Shown: positions 17,961 to 25,712 of the stretch, in pieces
Position numbering within the stretch: position 1 is the stretch's first letter
Layout of the letters: every line of letters begins with the position of its first letter
From: Planctomycetota bacterium
Lineage (GTDB): Bacteria > Planctomycetota > Planctomycetia > Pirellulales > Pirellulaceae
Assembly (NCBI GenBank): GCA_014238905.1
Contig: JABAAE010000012.1
Location: forward strand, 206,064 to 270,063
DNA: 64,000 nt
Direction: 5' to 3'
Notes under the pieces: model-generated
The model's input: the letters and a program-made list of their open reading frames with translations, nothing else
Told to the model about the DNA's origin: nothing
Database searches by the model: none
Position numbers and translations under genes: made by a program

Positions 17961-19067
17961 TCAAGCTGGCAAAAACAGTGTCGCCTCCAACGTCAGGCCA
18001 GGGCCAAAACCAACCGCCACGCAGGGAAGTTGGTCCGGAATTTGGTTTAGTTTTTTTAAGACGAAGAAAATGGTAGCTGAGCTCATGTTTCCATGGGTTT
18101 GCAAAACTTCACGGGGGATTTGAAGGCTGGTCGAGGAGAGATTCATCGCCTGCTCAAATGCATTCAAGATCTGGGGGCCTCCGGGATGGACTGCCCAGCT
18201 GCGTATTTCCGACCGCGTGAGGCCATAACCCCTTAACCAGCCGTCGAACCAAGCTGGTACATGGTTCTTGATGGTCTCGGGAATGCGGTCTGAGAGCCCC
18301 ATCGTAAATCCATGATCTCGAATCTTCCAGCTCATCATCTGCTGGGTTTCTGGGATCAGGAACGAGCCGGTTCCCGCCACCTTCCAGGCGGCTGGGTTGG
18401 GTTTGCGGTCCTGTTCGTTGCCGACCAGTAGGGCCGCTCCTGAACCATCTCCAAATAGGGCATTGGCTACCTTTTGATCGTTTTTGGCGACGTACTGGTA
18501 ATGTAAACCGCAGAGTTCGGTGGCACAAACCAGGACTTTAGCCTGGGGATCGGCCCGCGCAAATGCAGCAGCAACACGCAGGCAATTTTGGCCAGCATGA
18601 CATCCCATAAAACCGAGATGGGTTCGCTCAACAGAGGCAGGCATTCCTAGTTTTTCGATCAACTTGACGTCCATGCCGGGCGCTGTGAAACCCGTGCAAG
18701 ACGCGGTGACCAGGTGAGTGATGGATGATGGATCGAACCGACTTCTTTGGAAGGCGTCCTGGCATGCCGAGAGGGCAAGTTGCGGGGCGTGTTCTTCGTA
18801 AGCAATCATTCGTTCGCCGGTTGTCGGTCCCTCCGGATTTGATTCTGGTTCGGTTGGCTGGAAAAAATCCTGGCGCTGATCGATGTCGCCGTCCTCGGAA
18901 TGAATGAAGACACAGTGTCTTTTTTTTACCGTGCTTTTTTCGAAGATCATCGGGACAAACCAGCGGTCGCGGTCGTCACCATTCACATAGAGTTCGGCTA
19001 CTTTGAATCGGTCTTCAAGATTCAGGGTATGGGGAGGAATTGCAGTCCCAAGGGATTCGATAATCAT
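17961..19067 (-). CDS. type III polyketide synthase (chalcone/stilbene synthase family)
   Basis: 368-residue homodimeric ketosynthase that extends an acyl-CoA starter with malonyl-CoA and cyclises the chain. The complete catalytic triad is visible: Cys156 in GFMGCHAGQN, His294 in AVHPGGPQ and Asn327 in THGNMSSATI. The substrate-channel region LVTASCTGFTAPG is also characteristic. Length is normal for the family. The ATG overlaps the TGA of the oxidoreductase gene upstream by four bases (19064-19067), so the two are translationally coupled. With the methyltransferase it forms a three-gene set like srsABC of Streptomyces griseus, which makes methylated alkylresorcinol-type phenolic lipids. Planctomycete clusters of this kind have been linked, as I recall, to alkylresorcinols. 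The product here is inferred. Confidence 0.94.
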   Translation of the reverse strand: MIIESLGTAIPPHTLNLEDRFKVAELYVNGDDRDRWFVPMIFEKSTVKKRHCVFIHSEDGDIDQRQDFFQPTEPESNPEGPTTGERMIAYEEHAPQLALSACQDAFQRSRFDPSSITHLVTASCTGFTAPGMDVKLIEKLGMPASVERTHLGFMGCHAGQNCLRVAAAFARADPQAKVLVCATELCGLHYQYVAKNDQKVANALFGDGSGAALLVGNEQDRKPNPAAWKVAGTGSFLIPETQQMMSWKIRDHGFTMGLSDRIPETIKNHVPAWFDGWLRGYGLTRSEIRSWAVHPGGPQILNAFEQAMNLSSTSLQIPREVLQTHGNMSSATIFFVLKKLNQIPDQLPCVAVGFGPGLTLEATLFLPA

Positions 19068-20287
19068 TTATTTTTTTCCAAACTTGTGTTGCTTTTTCCG
19101 TGGATGGAATGAATGAAGGGTCTGGCCAGAGCCGGAAACGAACGTAGCACTTCAATGGCGGATCGGATAAGGATAGGACGGGCCGTCAGACGTTTGATCC
19201 AATGGCACGTTCGTTGTCGTGACCGACTTTGTTTTCGGCAGATTTTTGTCCATTGGTCCAAGATGATGGGATCCCATCGAGATAGGGCCTGATTGACAAA
19301 GGGTTGCACTTTAACGGCGGCCTCCATAGCCCATGCCATTCCCTCTCCTGTAAATGGCTCGACGTAACCCGCCGCATCACCCAGCACCAGTGCTCGCTTG
19401 GCACCAGGGATCTGTACCGTCCGGGTGAGTTCCCGGGTACCGAGCCAACGGGTGCTTTCAGGGATAAATGGAACGGTTAAACCGGCTTCGCCAATGACCT
19501 GTTGTATGACCTGTGTGATTCGTTGAGAACCTCCCAGGGTCTGTTTGCGGATTGCCGCTGATACGTTGATTTGACCATCTTCCACCGAGGTGACGCCCAC
19601 GTAGCCCTTCCGATGAACGCTCATCTCGATTTGCCCGGGTTCAAATCGTCCGTCAGGGGGCAATAGGCAGGTCAGCCCGATACTTGGATTGGACATCAGT
19701 GATTCGTTGACAGGCAGGGAACCTGACAGGTCGGCATTCCCCAATCCAGCACAGACCAAAACCAGCTTGGCCCGGACGGTTGGAGATCTTTCACTCTTGT
19801 TGGTCAGAATGACCTCCCGCATTCCTTCCCGTAGATTCCCCAGCGAAGCGGTTGTGGCGTCTTGGAAGACAACGCCCGCCGCCTGGGCGATCGTTGCCAG
19901 TTGCTGGTCCAATTGCCTTCTGGAAATGGCGTAGCCACCCTCGGTACCCAGCACCACCTCTCGTTGGCAAGTGGCCAAGCGAAAAGTCTTTAACGGAACG
20001 GCGGCAAGCAATGCTGCATCTAGTTTTAGAGCCTTAAGAACCTTGATTGCTTTTCCGCTTAGGCAGCTCCCGCAGACCTTGGTGCGGGGAAATTTGGCCT
20101 TGTCGACAAGCAACACCCTGATCCCTTGGCGGGCCAATTGGATGGCTGCCAGCGATCCAGCCGGGCCAGCGCCAATGACGATAACTTCCCAATCCTCGAC
20201 CATGGAACCGCTGGGGAGGAAGCTTTGAGATTGCTCTATGTTTTGTGATTGATTCCGCATCATTGATTTTACGAGCTGACATTCCAT
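19064..20287 (-). CDS. FAD-dependent oxidoreductase (geranylgeranyl reductase / flavoprotein hydroxylase-like)
   Basis: Flavoprotein of up to 407 residues. The dinucleotide-binding motif WEVIVIGAGPAGSLAAIQLA lies at residues 33-52 (GxGxxG at 39-44). The Rossmann acidic end follows in IRVLLVDKAKFPRTKVCG. The second FAD motif ALVLGDAAGYVEPFTGEGM lies near residue 300. KVCGSCLSGKA resembles the geranylgeranyl reductase branch. Start choice is open: the first ATG (20287) overlaps the methyltransferase gene by 19 bases, and later ATGs are at 20263, 20260 and 20203. It sits between the methyltransferase and the PKS. By analogy with SrsC it may hydroxylate the PKS-derived phenol, or it may reduce a lipid chain; the sequence does not decide. 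Confidence 0.88.
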   Translation of the reverse strand: MECQLVKSMMRNQSQNIEQSQSFLPSGSMVEDWEVIVIGAGPAGSLAAIQLARQGIRVLLVDKAKFPRTKVCGSCLSGKAIKVLKALKLDAALLAAVPLKTFRLATCQREVVLGTEGGYAISRRQLDQQLATIAQAAGVVFQDATTASLGNLREGMREVILTNKSERSPTVRAKLVLVCAGLGNADLSGSLPVNESLMSNPSIGLTCLLPPDGRFEPGQIEMSVHRKGYVGVTSVEDGQINVSAAIRKQTLGGSQRITQVIQQVIGEAGLTVPFIPESTRWLGTRELTRTVQIPGAKRALVLGDAAGYVEPFTGEGMAWAMEAAVKVQPFVNQALSRWDPIILDQWTKICRKQSRSRQRTCHWIKRLTARPILIRSAIEVLRSFPALARPFIHSIHGKSNTSLEKNK

Positions 20288-21081
20288 TGGAACAGAAATC
20301 GCTCCGGCCAGAATTTTTTTATTTTTGCCTCGGGCATTCCAGCTTCTTCGCCTAATAGACGCATTTCTTCCATCGTGAATGCTGCTTCTACCGACCGAGG
20401 ACCATCAATATGGACAATGGAGGATCGTGATAGCAATCTTGTTCCGGCTACCGACAGAAAATAGCCCCATGTTGACCGTAATAAGTCGGAAACCAAAACC
20501 ATCCTACGCGCCGATTGCTTCATTTTTTGAAGGAGAATAGTTGCTTGATCTCGCGACAAATGGTGCAAAAAAAGAGAACAGAAAACGATGTCGTGTTTCG
20601 GAAAGGGATCATCAGAAAGCGCATCCTGTTGAGTGAGTTCAATTTTTACATCGGCCTCTGCCGCCAATGATCTGGCCATTTGTATGGTGGTTGCCCCGAT
20701 ATCGATTCCCGAAAGTTGTAATTCGATATTCGATTGGCGGGCATATCGGCCGAATTGGATCAGCGAATCGGCACTTCCGCACCCTACATCCAAAATGGTT
20801 AACGGATCGGTGCAAGGCGTTTGATGGATCCGCCGTTGGATCGCCTGCCATGCCGATTTACTGCTTTTGGTGACCTGGTTGATACGTTTTAAACCTCGTA
20901 AGGCCAAGCGGTGAAGCTCTGGATCTAAATCGGGAGCGTCCATCAATTCGCCCCTCAGGTTTCGACGATTCAAGTCCGGGATGAAGATTCTCCTGTAAAA
21001 AGACAAACGAAGCAGTTGCAATCCTTTGCGTTCATCCATGAGGAAAGGAGGATGCCGCAAAACGCTGGAATGACCAACCAT
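20269..21081 (-). CDS. class I SAM-dependent methyltransferase
   Basis: 270-residue methyltransferase. SAM-binding motif I is LTILDVGCGSADSLIQFG at residues 94-111. Motif II follows in QLSGIDIGATTIQMA, and the post-motif HDIVFCSLFLHHLSRDQATI is typical of small-molecule methyltransferases. It is the first gene of the PKS cluster and overlaps the oxidoreductase by up to 19 bases. An O- or C-methyl transfer to the polyketide lipid is likely from context. The 297 bases between its start and a divergent PQQ-like gene should hold the cluster promoter. Confidence 0.9.
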   Translation of the reverse strand: MVGHSSVLRHPPFLMDERKGLQLLRLSFYRRIFIPDLNRRNLRGELMDAPDLDPELHRLALRGLKRINQVTKSSKSAWQAIQRRIHQTPCTDPLTILDVGCGSADSLIQFGRYARQSNIELQLSGIDIGATTIQMARSLAAEADVKIELTQQDALSDDPFPKHDIVFCSLFLHHLSRDQATILLQKMKQSARRMVLVSDLLRSTWGYFLSVAGTRLLSRSSIVHIDGPRSVEAAFTMEEMRLLGEEAGMPEAKIKKFWPERFLFQWNVSS

Positions 21082-21378
21082 CCTATCATTCTTTCAGCGA
21101 TGTAGGTGGGCGGGAGGTTTCATCGGTCTCATCAACACCAGTTAATCTGCACCGGTATCAGCAGGCGAGTTTATTTCCGGTTGACGGAGCGTTGGGGGAA
21201 TCGGGCATTATAGAATTCAAGGAATTCCTGTGTAACGGGTTGGTGGGAGGCCGTTTTGTGTTTTAAGTCGGGTTTGAATAAACTGGGGTTCCATTTTCGA
21301 TTGTGAGTGCAAGTGGAATCCTATAAATTGATAGTGGTTACAGTTCGATTTCTTTTCCGTTTTCCCGCCGGTATTCCT

Positions 21379-22659
21379 ATGATGCAGCTCCGAAATCTTT
21401 CACTGGTTGTTGTTTCCACGATTTGTAGTCTGACGTTGCAGGCCGATGATTGGCCGCAATGGCGGGGGCCTCGCAATGACGGCGTAAGCCAGGAAACCAA
21501 TTTGCCGACCCAATGGAGTAAAGAAAAGAATGTCTCTTGGCGACTGCCCATGCCCGGATCCGCAGGATCGACTCCGGTGGTTTGGGGTGAGCGGATTTTC
21601 GTAACCAGTACCTCCGGAACTGACCTTGTTCTATTGGGCGTGTCGACTTCTGGTAAAGAGTTGTGGCGGCAGACCTTGGGGAGCGGCAACAAGGCGGTTC
21701 GGGGTGACGAAGGCAACTCGGCATCGCCATCACCGGTCACCGATGGTAGCCACGTTTGGGCTACTATGGCCAATGGCCTTGTTAGTTGTTTTACGGTCGA
21801 CGGAAAAAAAGTATGGGATTTGGATCTTCAAAAGAGGTACGGAAAATTCAAGATTGCTTTTGGAATGACAGCCACTCCCGTTCTGGATCGAGGGCGACTC
21901 TATTTTCAGCTGATTCACGGTGAGGGCAATGCCAACACTCAAGAGGCGATTGTGGTTTGTCTTGACGCTCAATCCAACAAGGAAATTTGGAAAGTAGACA
22001 GGGTGACTGGGGCGTCCAGTGAAAATGAACATTCCTACGCGTCTCCGATGTTGTATCGCGATGGAACGCGGGAGTTCTTGGTGACCCATGGTGGTGATTA
22101 TGCGATGGCCCATCAGTTGAAAGACGGTAGGGAAATCTGGCGATGCTGTATGAATCCCCAAGGCGAGAAATATCATCCCACCTTGAGGTTTGTGTCGTCG
22201 CCGTTGGCCGTTAGAGGAATGATTATTATCCCCTCTGCCAAAGGTGGGCCGGTACTCAGTCTGAAGCCGGATGCCAAGGGTGATGTCTCCAGCAGCGAGG
22301 ATGCGCTGATTTGGAAGCACGACCGCGGGACTCCGGATGTGCCGAGCCCCCTCTATCATGATGGGTTGGTTTATCTCTGTCGGGAAAATGGAAACCTGGT
22401 TTGCGTCGATTCGCTAACCGGTGAAAAGATTTACGAGAATCGGACGGTGAGGGATCGGCATCGTGCGTCACCGGTCTATGCGGATGGAAAGATATTTTTA
22501 ACCGCTCGCAAGGGGATTGTAACGGTGGTCAAGGCGGGGAAGACCTTTAAAGTATTGGCCGAAAATGACTTGGGTGAACCGACGTCTGCTTCGCCGGCCA
22601 TCTCAAACGGAACGATTTATATTAGAACGTTCGAGGCGCTGTATGCTATCGGTCGGTAA
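21379..22659 (+). CDS. PQQ-binding-like beta-propeller (BamB-like) repeat protein
   Basis: About 426 residues from paired ATGs at 21379/21382, which give a clean signal peptide (MMQLRNLSLVVVSTICSLTL, then QADD). A GTG at 21307 would add 24 residues with no export logic. The mature start DDWPQWRGPRNDGVS is the hallmark of planctomycete outer-membrane PQQ-like beta-propellers. Blade motifs recur, such as NKEIWKVDRVTGASSENEHS, SPLYHDGLVYLCRENGNLVC and ASPAISNGTIYIRTFEALYA. No PQQ-dehydrogenase active-site signature was seen, so an enzyme activity should not be assumed. A paralogue lies at 35.5-36.8 kb. Confidence 0.88.
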   Translation: MMQLRNLSLVVVSTICSLTLQADDWPQWRGPRNDGVSQETNLPTQWSKEKNVSWRLPMPGSAGSTPVVWGERIFVTSTSGTDLVLLGVSTSGKELWRQTLGSGNKAVRGDEGNSASPSPVTDGSHVWATMANGLVSCFTVDGKKVWDLDLQKRYGKFKIAFGMTATPVLDRGRLYFQLIHGEGNANTQEAIVVCLDAQSNKEIWKVDRVTGASSENEHSYASPMLYRDGTREFLVTHGGDYAMAHQLKDGREIWRCCMNPQGEKYHPTLRFVSSPLAVRGMIIIPSAKGGPVLSLKPDAKGDVSSSEDALIWKHDRGTPDVPSPLYHDGLVYLCRENGNLVCVDSLTGEKIYENRTVRDRHRASPVYADGKIFLTARKGIVTVVKAGKTFKVLAENDLGEPTSASPAISNGTIYIRTFEALYAIGR

Positions 22660-22972
22660 ACTTGGGTTGGCGGGATTGGGTTTTGGCAAGGCTTTGCTAG
22701 AATGAGGCCCGCGGCTTTCAGGACAGATTGACTTTTCTTGGGCACTGGGCTATCGGGCCGCGATGAATCGAAGGAGTTCGATTGATGGAACTGTTGAAGA
22801 TGGTCCAAATGATTTTCTCTAGTGGTTGAGGTCAAGGGGGAAATCAATCGAGTCAACAGGTAGGTTTTGATTGTTATTATTTCCTGCCCCTTGAGTGCGT
22901 TGTTTTTTTTTGTACGCTTTAAATATTAATTATTTATATAGATTTGCTTTTAATACGATTTGCTTTTAATTC
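22660..22972. other. 313-base region upstream of the tRNA gene
   Basis: No gene was seen. The last 70 bases are very AT-rich (around 22915-22972) and include a perfect-except-one direct repeat next to the tRNA, so the tRNA promoter probably lies here. Confidence 0.45.
22941..22972 (+). repeat. 16-bp direct tandem repeat abutting the tRNA 5' end
   Basis: GATTTGCTTTTAATAC (22941-22956) and GATTTGCTTTTAATTC (22957-22972) differ at one position. The second copy ends exactly one base before tRNA position 1. Confidence 0.93.
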
Positions 22973-23302
22973 GGGGCCGTAGCTCAGTTGGTTAGAGCAG
23001 GGGACTTTGGCGAGACCAGCCTAAACGGTGAACGCATGGTTGGCTCAACAGGGTTGCTGTCGCTTCTTCAAGGAAGGGGCTTCAGTAGAATTCGTCAAAC
23101 TCGGGGAAGGCTAAGTCAGCGCTAAGTCAGCAATGATAAGCTAATCCCGAGCCAAGTCCGCTTGACGGCGGAAAGGTGTAGAGACTGTACGGCGAACTCG
23201 TAAAGAGAAGAGACAGTCCAGACCACAAACTCGAAAGAGGCGGTGAAAGCCGTAGCTGGTAGCATAATCCCTTTGTCGCGGGTTCGAGTCCTGCCGGCCC
23301 TA
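22973..23302 (+). tRNA. tRNA-Ile(CAU), interrupted by a group I intron
   Basis: Exon 1 (22973-23006) reads acceptor GGGGCCG, U8-A9, D-arm GCTC-AGTTGGTTA-GAGC and anticodon-stem GGGGA followed by C32-U33. Exon 2 (23263-23302) supplies CAUAA, stem TCCCT, variable loop TTGTC, T-arm GCGGG-TTCGAGT-CCTGC and acceptor CGGCCCT plus A73. All stems pair: acceptor 7 bp with G1-U72, D 4, anticodon 5, T 5 with one G-U. Spliced length is 74 nt, and CCA is not encoded. The joined loop CU-CAU-AA gives anticodon CAU. The variable and T-arms match bacterial tRNA-Ile2, whose C34 is changed to lysidine to read AUA. The anticodon stem lacks the three G-C pairs of initiator tRNA. Elongator Met is the main alternative. 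A T6 run directly follows (23304-23309). Confidence 0.9.
23007..23262 (+). ncRNA. group I self-splicing intron (IC3-like) in the tRNA anticodon loop
   Basis: About 256 nt with the full conserved core. P3 is TTCGTC (23091-23096) with GGCGAA (23191-23196). P4 is CTCGGG (23100-23105) with CCCGAG (23146-23151), in P and Q contexts AAACTCGGGGAAGG and AATCCCGAGCCAAG. P6 is TCCGC (23157-23161) with GCGGA (23168-23172). P7 is ACTGT (23184-23188) with ACAGT (23213-23217), in R and S contexts GGTGTAGAGACTGTACGG and AGAGACAGTCC. P8 is CTC-GTAAA-GAG (23197-23207). P9 is GCGGT-GAAA-GCCGT (23240-23253). The last intron base is G (23262), the expected omega-G. The core closely resembles cyanobacterial tRNA-Leu introns as remembered. 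No homing endonuclease frame is present. Confidence 0.9.
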
Positions 23303-23320
23303 CTTTTTTAACATCCCGTT

Positions 23321-23368
23321 GGCTATAGATCGTTCTGGCTATAGATCGTTCTGGCTATAGTTCGTTCT
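23321..23368 (+). repeat. 16-bp tandem repeat, 3 copies, just after the tRNA
   Basis: The unit is GGCTATAGATCGTTCT at 23321, 23337 and 23353; the last has A to T at position 9. It lies between the tRNA and the convergent sulfatase stop. Confidence 0.95.
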
Positions 23369-23381
23369 GGCGAGCGGTCCT

Positions 23382-24842
23382 TCAAGGCTCACGTCTAAAG
23401 TGTTCCGCATTAGTCTTTGGCAGCCATTTTACGAGCTCCTTCTTTGCCTCTGAATGATTTGGGTGGTTCGCCAGGTTGTGCCATTGGTTTGGATCTGTCT
23501 GCATGTCGTAAAGTTCTTCGCCGTTATCGCGGTAGCGAATGTAGTGGTATCGCTGCGAACGAACGGCGTGATTCACACCATGCCAGTGAGGCGAATGAGT
23601 AATGATGGCTGGATAGGGCCACTTTAGGTTGGGTTGGCTAACGAGAGGTGCAATGCTGCGTCCGTCCAGGTCATCTCGCTGTGGTAGTCCGCAAAGTTCA
23701 ATTAATGTGGGGTACAAGTCAATCAGGCTGACCGGCCGACTGCAAGTCATCGCCGAATGGCGTGGTCTGGTCTGGCCAGTCATTCCCTCTGGTAGGTGAA
23801 TAATCAACGGGGTGCGGGTGGCTGATTGCCAAAGAGCCGATTTTGCAATGTGGTTCTTCTGGCCAATGTGGTACCCGTGGTCACCCCAGAGCACGACAAT
23901 TGTATTATCCAGGTATTGGCTGTTGTTGAGTGCATCCAAAACGACACCAACACACGCGTCGGCGAACGAGGTGGCTGCGAGATAGCCTTGAACGGCGTGT
24001 CTCCATTGTCCTTTCTCCTTGATGATCTCGAATTCTTTTCCCGCCATCACCCGGCCCCGGGCTGGTACGTCATCCAGATCGTTTTTCTTCACTGGCGGTA
24101 GAACGATCTTGTCGAGCGGATGTAAATCGAAAAACTCCTGGGGCGCATACCAGCTCAAGTGAGGCCGATAGATTCCGCAGGCGAGGAAAAAAGGCTTAGC
24201 GTGATTTTGCTCTAGAAAGTCTGCGGCAGATCGCGCAGTTTTCCAGTCATTGGTTTCTGCTTTGCTGATTTTCAATGGCGCCCAATCGATCAGCCTGGCC
24301 AATATCCTGTTGGAGAAAAGATCCTGCATTTGGTGACGGTATTTTTCCGAATCCGGCGGCGATGGAGTGCCATGTTTTGTCGAGTATTGTCCATCCCAGG
24401 ACGGTGGATCGGACCATTTGCCATTCGGCTTGTGGAAGATTTTTCCTCCGCTCCAGGCCACATAACCATGCTGCCGAAAATATTGCGGCAAGGTTACCCA
24501 GTTTTTCAGCCGGGGGAGGTCTCGGAACCAGTTCAGGTTACCGTAGATCCCGGTCGTTGAAGGACGCAGCCCGGTAAGCAGAGAAGTACGTGATGGATGG
24601 CAAAGCGGCGCTGCACAATAGGCCTGTTTAAAGAGCACTCCTTTTTGAGCCAACTGATCTATGTTAGGTGTCTTAGCCTGTGGATGCCCGCCAAGGCATC
24701 CGACCCAGTCATTCAAATCATCCACGGCAATGAACAGGACGTTGGGAGTTTGATCATTGACCTGGCCGAAATTTTCCCCACAACAAAACAGCAAGAGCAA
24801 TGCTAACAATAACAGCGAGTTTCTGGTGGTGGGAGAAATCAT
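23382..24842 (-). CDS. sulfatase, iduronate-2-sulfatase-like
   Basis: 486-residue sulfatase with an N-terminal lipoprotein-like or signal segment (LLLLALLLLFCCGENFGQ; Cys20/21 could be a lipobox but the context is imperfect). The family start is NVLFIAVDDLNDWVGCLGGH. Maturation motif C-H-P-S-R begins at Cys81 (APLCHPSRTSLLTG). Other features are FSGGKIFH-type text (AWSGGKIFHKPNG), typical of iduronate-2-sulfatase relatives, and IVVLWGDHGYHIGQKNHIAK, typical of the same group. It probably removes 2-O-sulfate from uronate-containing or similar polymers, a family inference. It is divergent from the ECF sigma/FecR/sulfatase unit, with 281 bases and a 35-bp repeat between them. Confidence 0.93.
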   Translation of the reverse strand: MISPTTRNSLLLLALLLLFCCGENFGQVNDQTPNVLFIAVDDLNDWVGCLGGHPQAKTPNIDQLAQKGVLFKQAYCAAPLCHPSRTSLLTGLRPSTTGIYGNLNWFRDLPRLKNWVTLPQYFRQHGYVAWSGGKIFHKPNGKWSDPPSWDGQYSTKHGTPSPPDSEKYRHQMQDLFSNRILARLIDWAPLKISKAETNDWKTARSAADFLEQNHAKPFFLACGIYRPHLSWYAPQEFFDLHPLDKIVLPPVKKNDLDDVPARGRVMAGKEFEIIKEKGQWRHAVQGYLAATSFADACVGVVLDALNNSQYLDNTIVVLWGDHGYHIGQKNHIAKSALWQSATRTPLIIHLPEGMTGQTRPRHSAMTCSRPVSLIDLYPTLIELCGLPQRDDLDGRSIAPLVSQPNLKWPYPAIITHSPHWHGVNHAVRSQRYHYIRYRDNGEELYDMQTDPNQWHNLANHPNHSEAKKELVKWLPKTNAEHFRREP

Positions 24843-24862
24843 GGTTTTGGACCGAATAATAT

Positions 24863-24932
24863 CGTGTTTTAGTGAATCAAATGTTTTAGTGAATCAACGT
24901 GTTTTAGTGAATCAAATGTTTTAGTGAATCAA
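24863..24932 (+). repeat. 35-bp perfect tandem duplication in divergent promoter region
   Basis: Two identical 35-bp units (24863-24897 and 24898-24932), plus a 7-bp partial third. Each unit itself holds two copies of TGTTTTAGTGAATCAA, giving four near-identical half-units in a row. It lies 20-90 bases upstream of the minus-strand sulfatase start and about 190 bases upstream of the sigma gene. It could be an array of regulator sites or simply a slippage product. Confidence 0.93.
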
Positions 24933-25123
24933 CGTGTTTCTGTAGAGAAAGCGTCAATTAACCGCGAGGGTCTAAAGTTGACTGCTGGCTAAACCGAATT
25001 TACCAGATCTATTTTCGCTGGATACCAAAAGTCGTGGTTTTGTCTTTTCCCCGGAAGTGAGCCAGAAAGAAACCCAAAAAAACATATCGATTTGGTAAAT
25101 TGGAGCTGGCCGGTAGTTAACTA

Positions 25124-25711
25124 GTGACCACGAAAAATCAAGATTCAAAACACCACCAGCGAAGACAAGTGAATCAAGACCAACCGGATCAACAATACGA
25201 ACGTTTCGTCTCGCTTTTCTTAAGTGGAGAACGGACGCTTCGTGCCTACACACGGTCGTTGCTTTCCTCGCGTCAGGAGGTCGATGACGTCATGCAAAAT
25301 CTCGGATTGGTGTGCTGGCGGAAATTTGATCAGTTCGATCAGAAAGGGTCTTTAGACGATTTTATCCGGTGGTGTTGTGTGATTTCACGATTCGAGGTGT
25401 TGCGATTTCGACGTTCTCGAGCCAGAGACCGACTGATTCTAAGCGAAGAAGTCATCGACTTGATTGCTGTGGAGGCAGAGGATCGCTTGCAACGTAGTGA
25501 GGCAGAACAAAAAGTGCTTTACAATTGCCTGCAAAAACTCGATGATGCCGATCGTCGCTTGTTGTTAAGTGTTCACACGCGTGGCGATTCGGTTTCTCGA
25601 ATTGCGGCTGAATCAAACAAAAAACCGCGGTGGCTCTATAGCAAGTTGAACTCACTTAGAGATCTGGTCGCTGATTGTGTTTTAGCTCACCTAGCCCAAG
25701 GGGAAACCTAA
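25124..25711 (+). CDS. ECF sigma factor (Rhodopirellula/Verrucomicrobium-type family)
   Basis: 195-residue sigma factor starting at GTG 25124. Region 2 reads QYERFVSLFLSGERTLRAYT, then LSSRQEVDDVMQNLGLVCWR. Region 4 reads LLLSVHTRGDSVSRIAAESN and KKPRWLYSKLNSLRDLV. The pattern matches the planctomycete/verrucomicrobial group named TIGR02989. A FecR gene begins one base after its stop, and five more genes follow with overlaps or very short gaps. This sigma probably controls the heme/sulfatase operon in cis, and perhaps the divergent sulfatase. Confidence 0.92.
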   Translation: MTTKNQDSKHHQRRQVNQDQPDQQYERFVSLFLSGERTLRAYTRSLLSSRQEVDDVMQNLGLVCWRKFDQFDQKGSLDDFIRWCCVISRFEVLRFRRSRARDRLILSEEVIDLIAVEAEDRLQRSEAEQKVLYNCLQKLDDADRRLLLSVHTRGDSVSRIAAESNKKPRWLYSKLNSLRDLVADCVLAHLAQGET

Positions 25712-25712
25712 A

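Noticed and set aside
22973..23302. Interpretation as a tRNA pseudogene with a random insertion
   Set aside because: All tRNA stems pair after removal of the insert, and the insert has the ordered group I core with a terminal G, so an intron explains it better than decay.
23321..23368. Possible CRISPR array
   Set aside because: Copies are directly adjacent with no spacers, and there are only three; it is a tandem repeat. No cas genes in the window.
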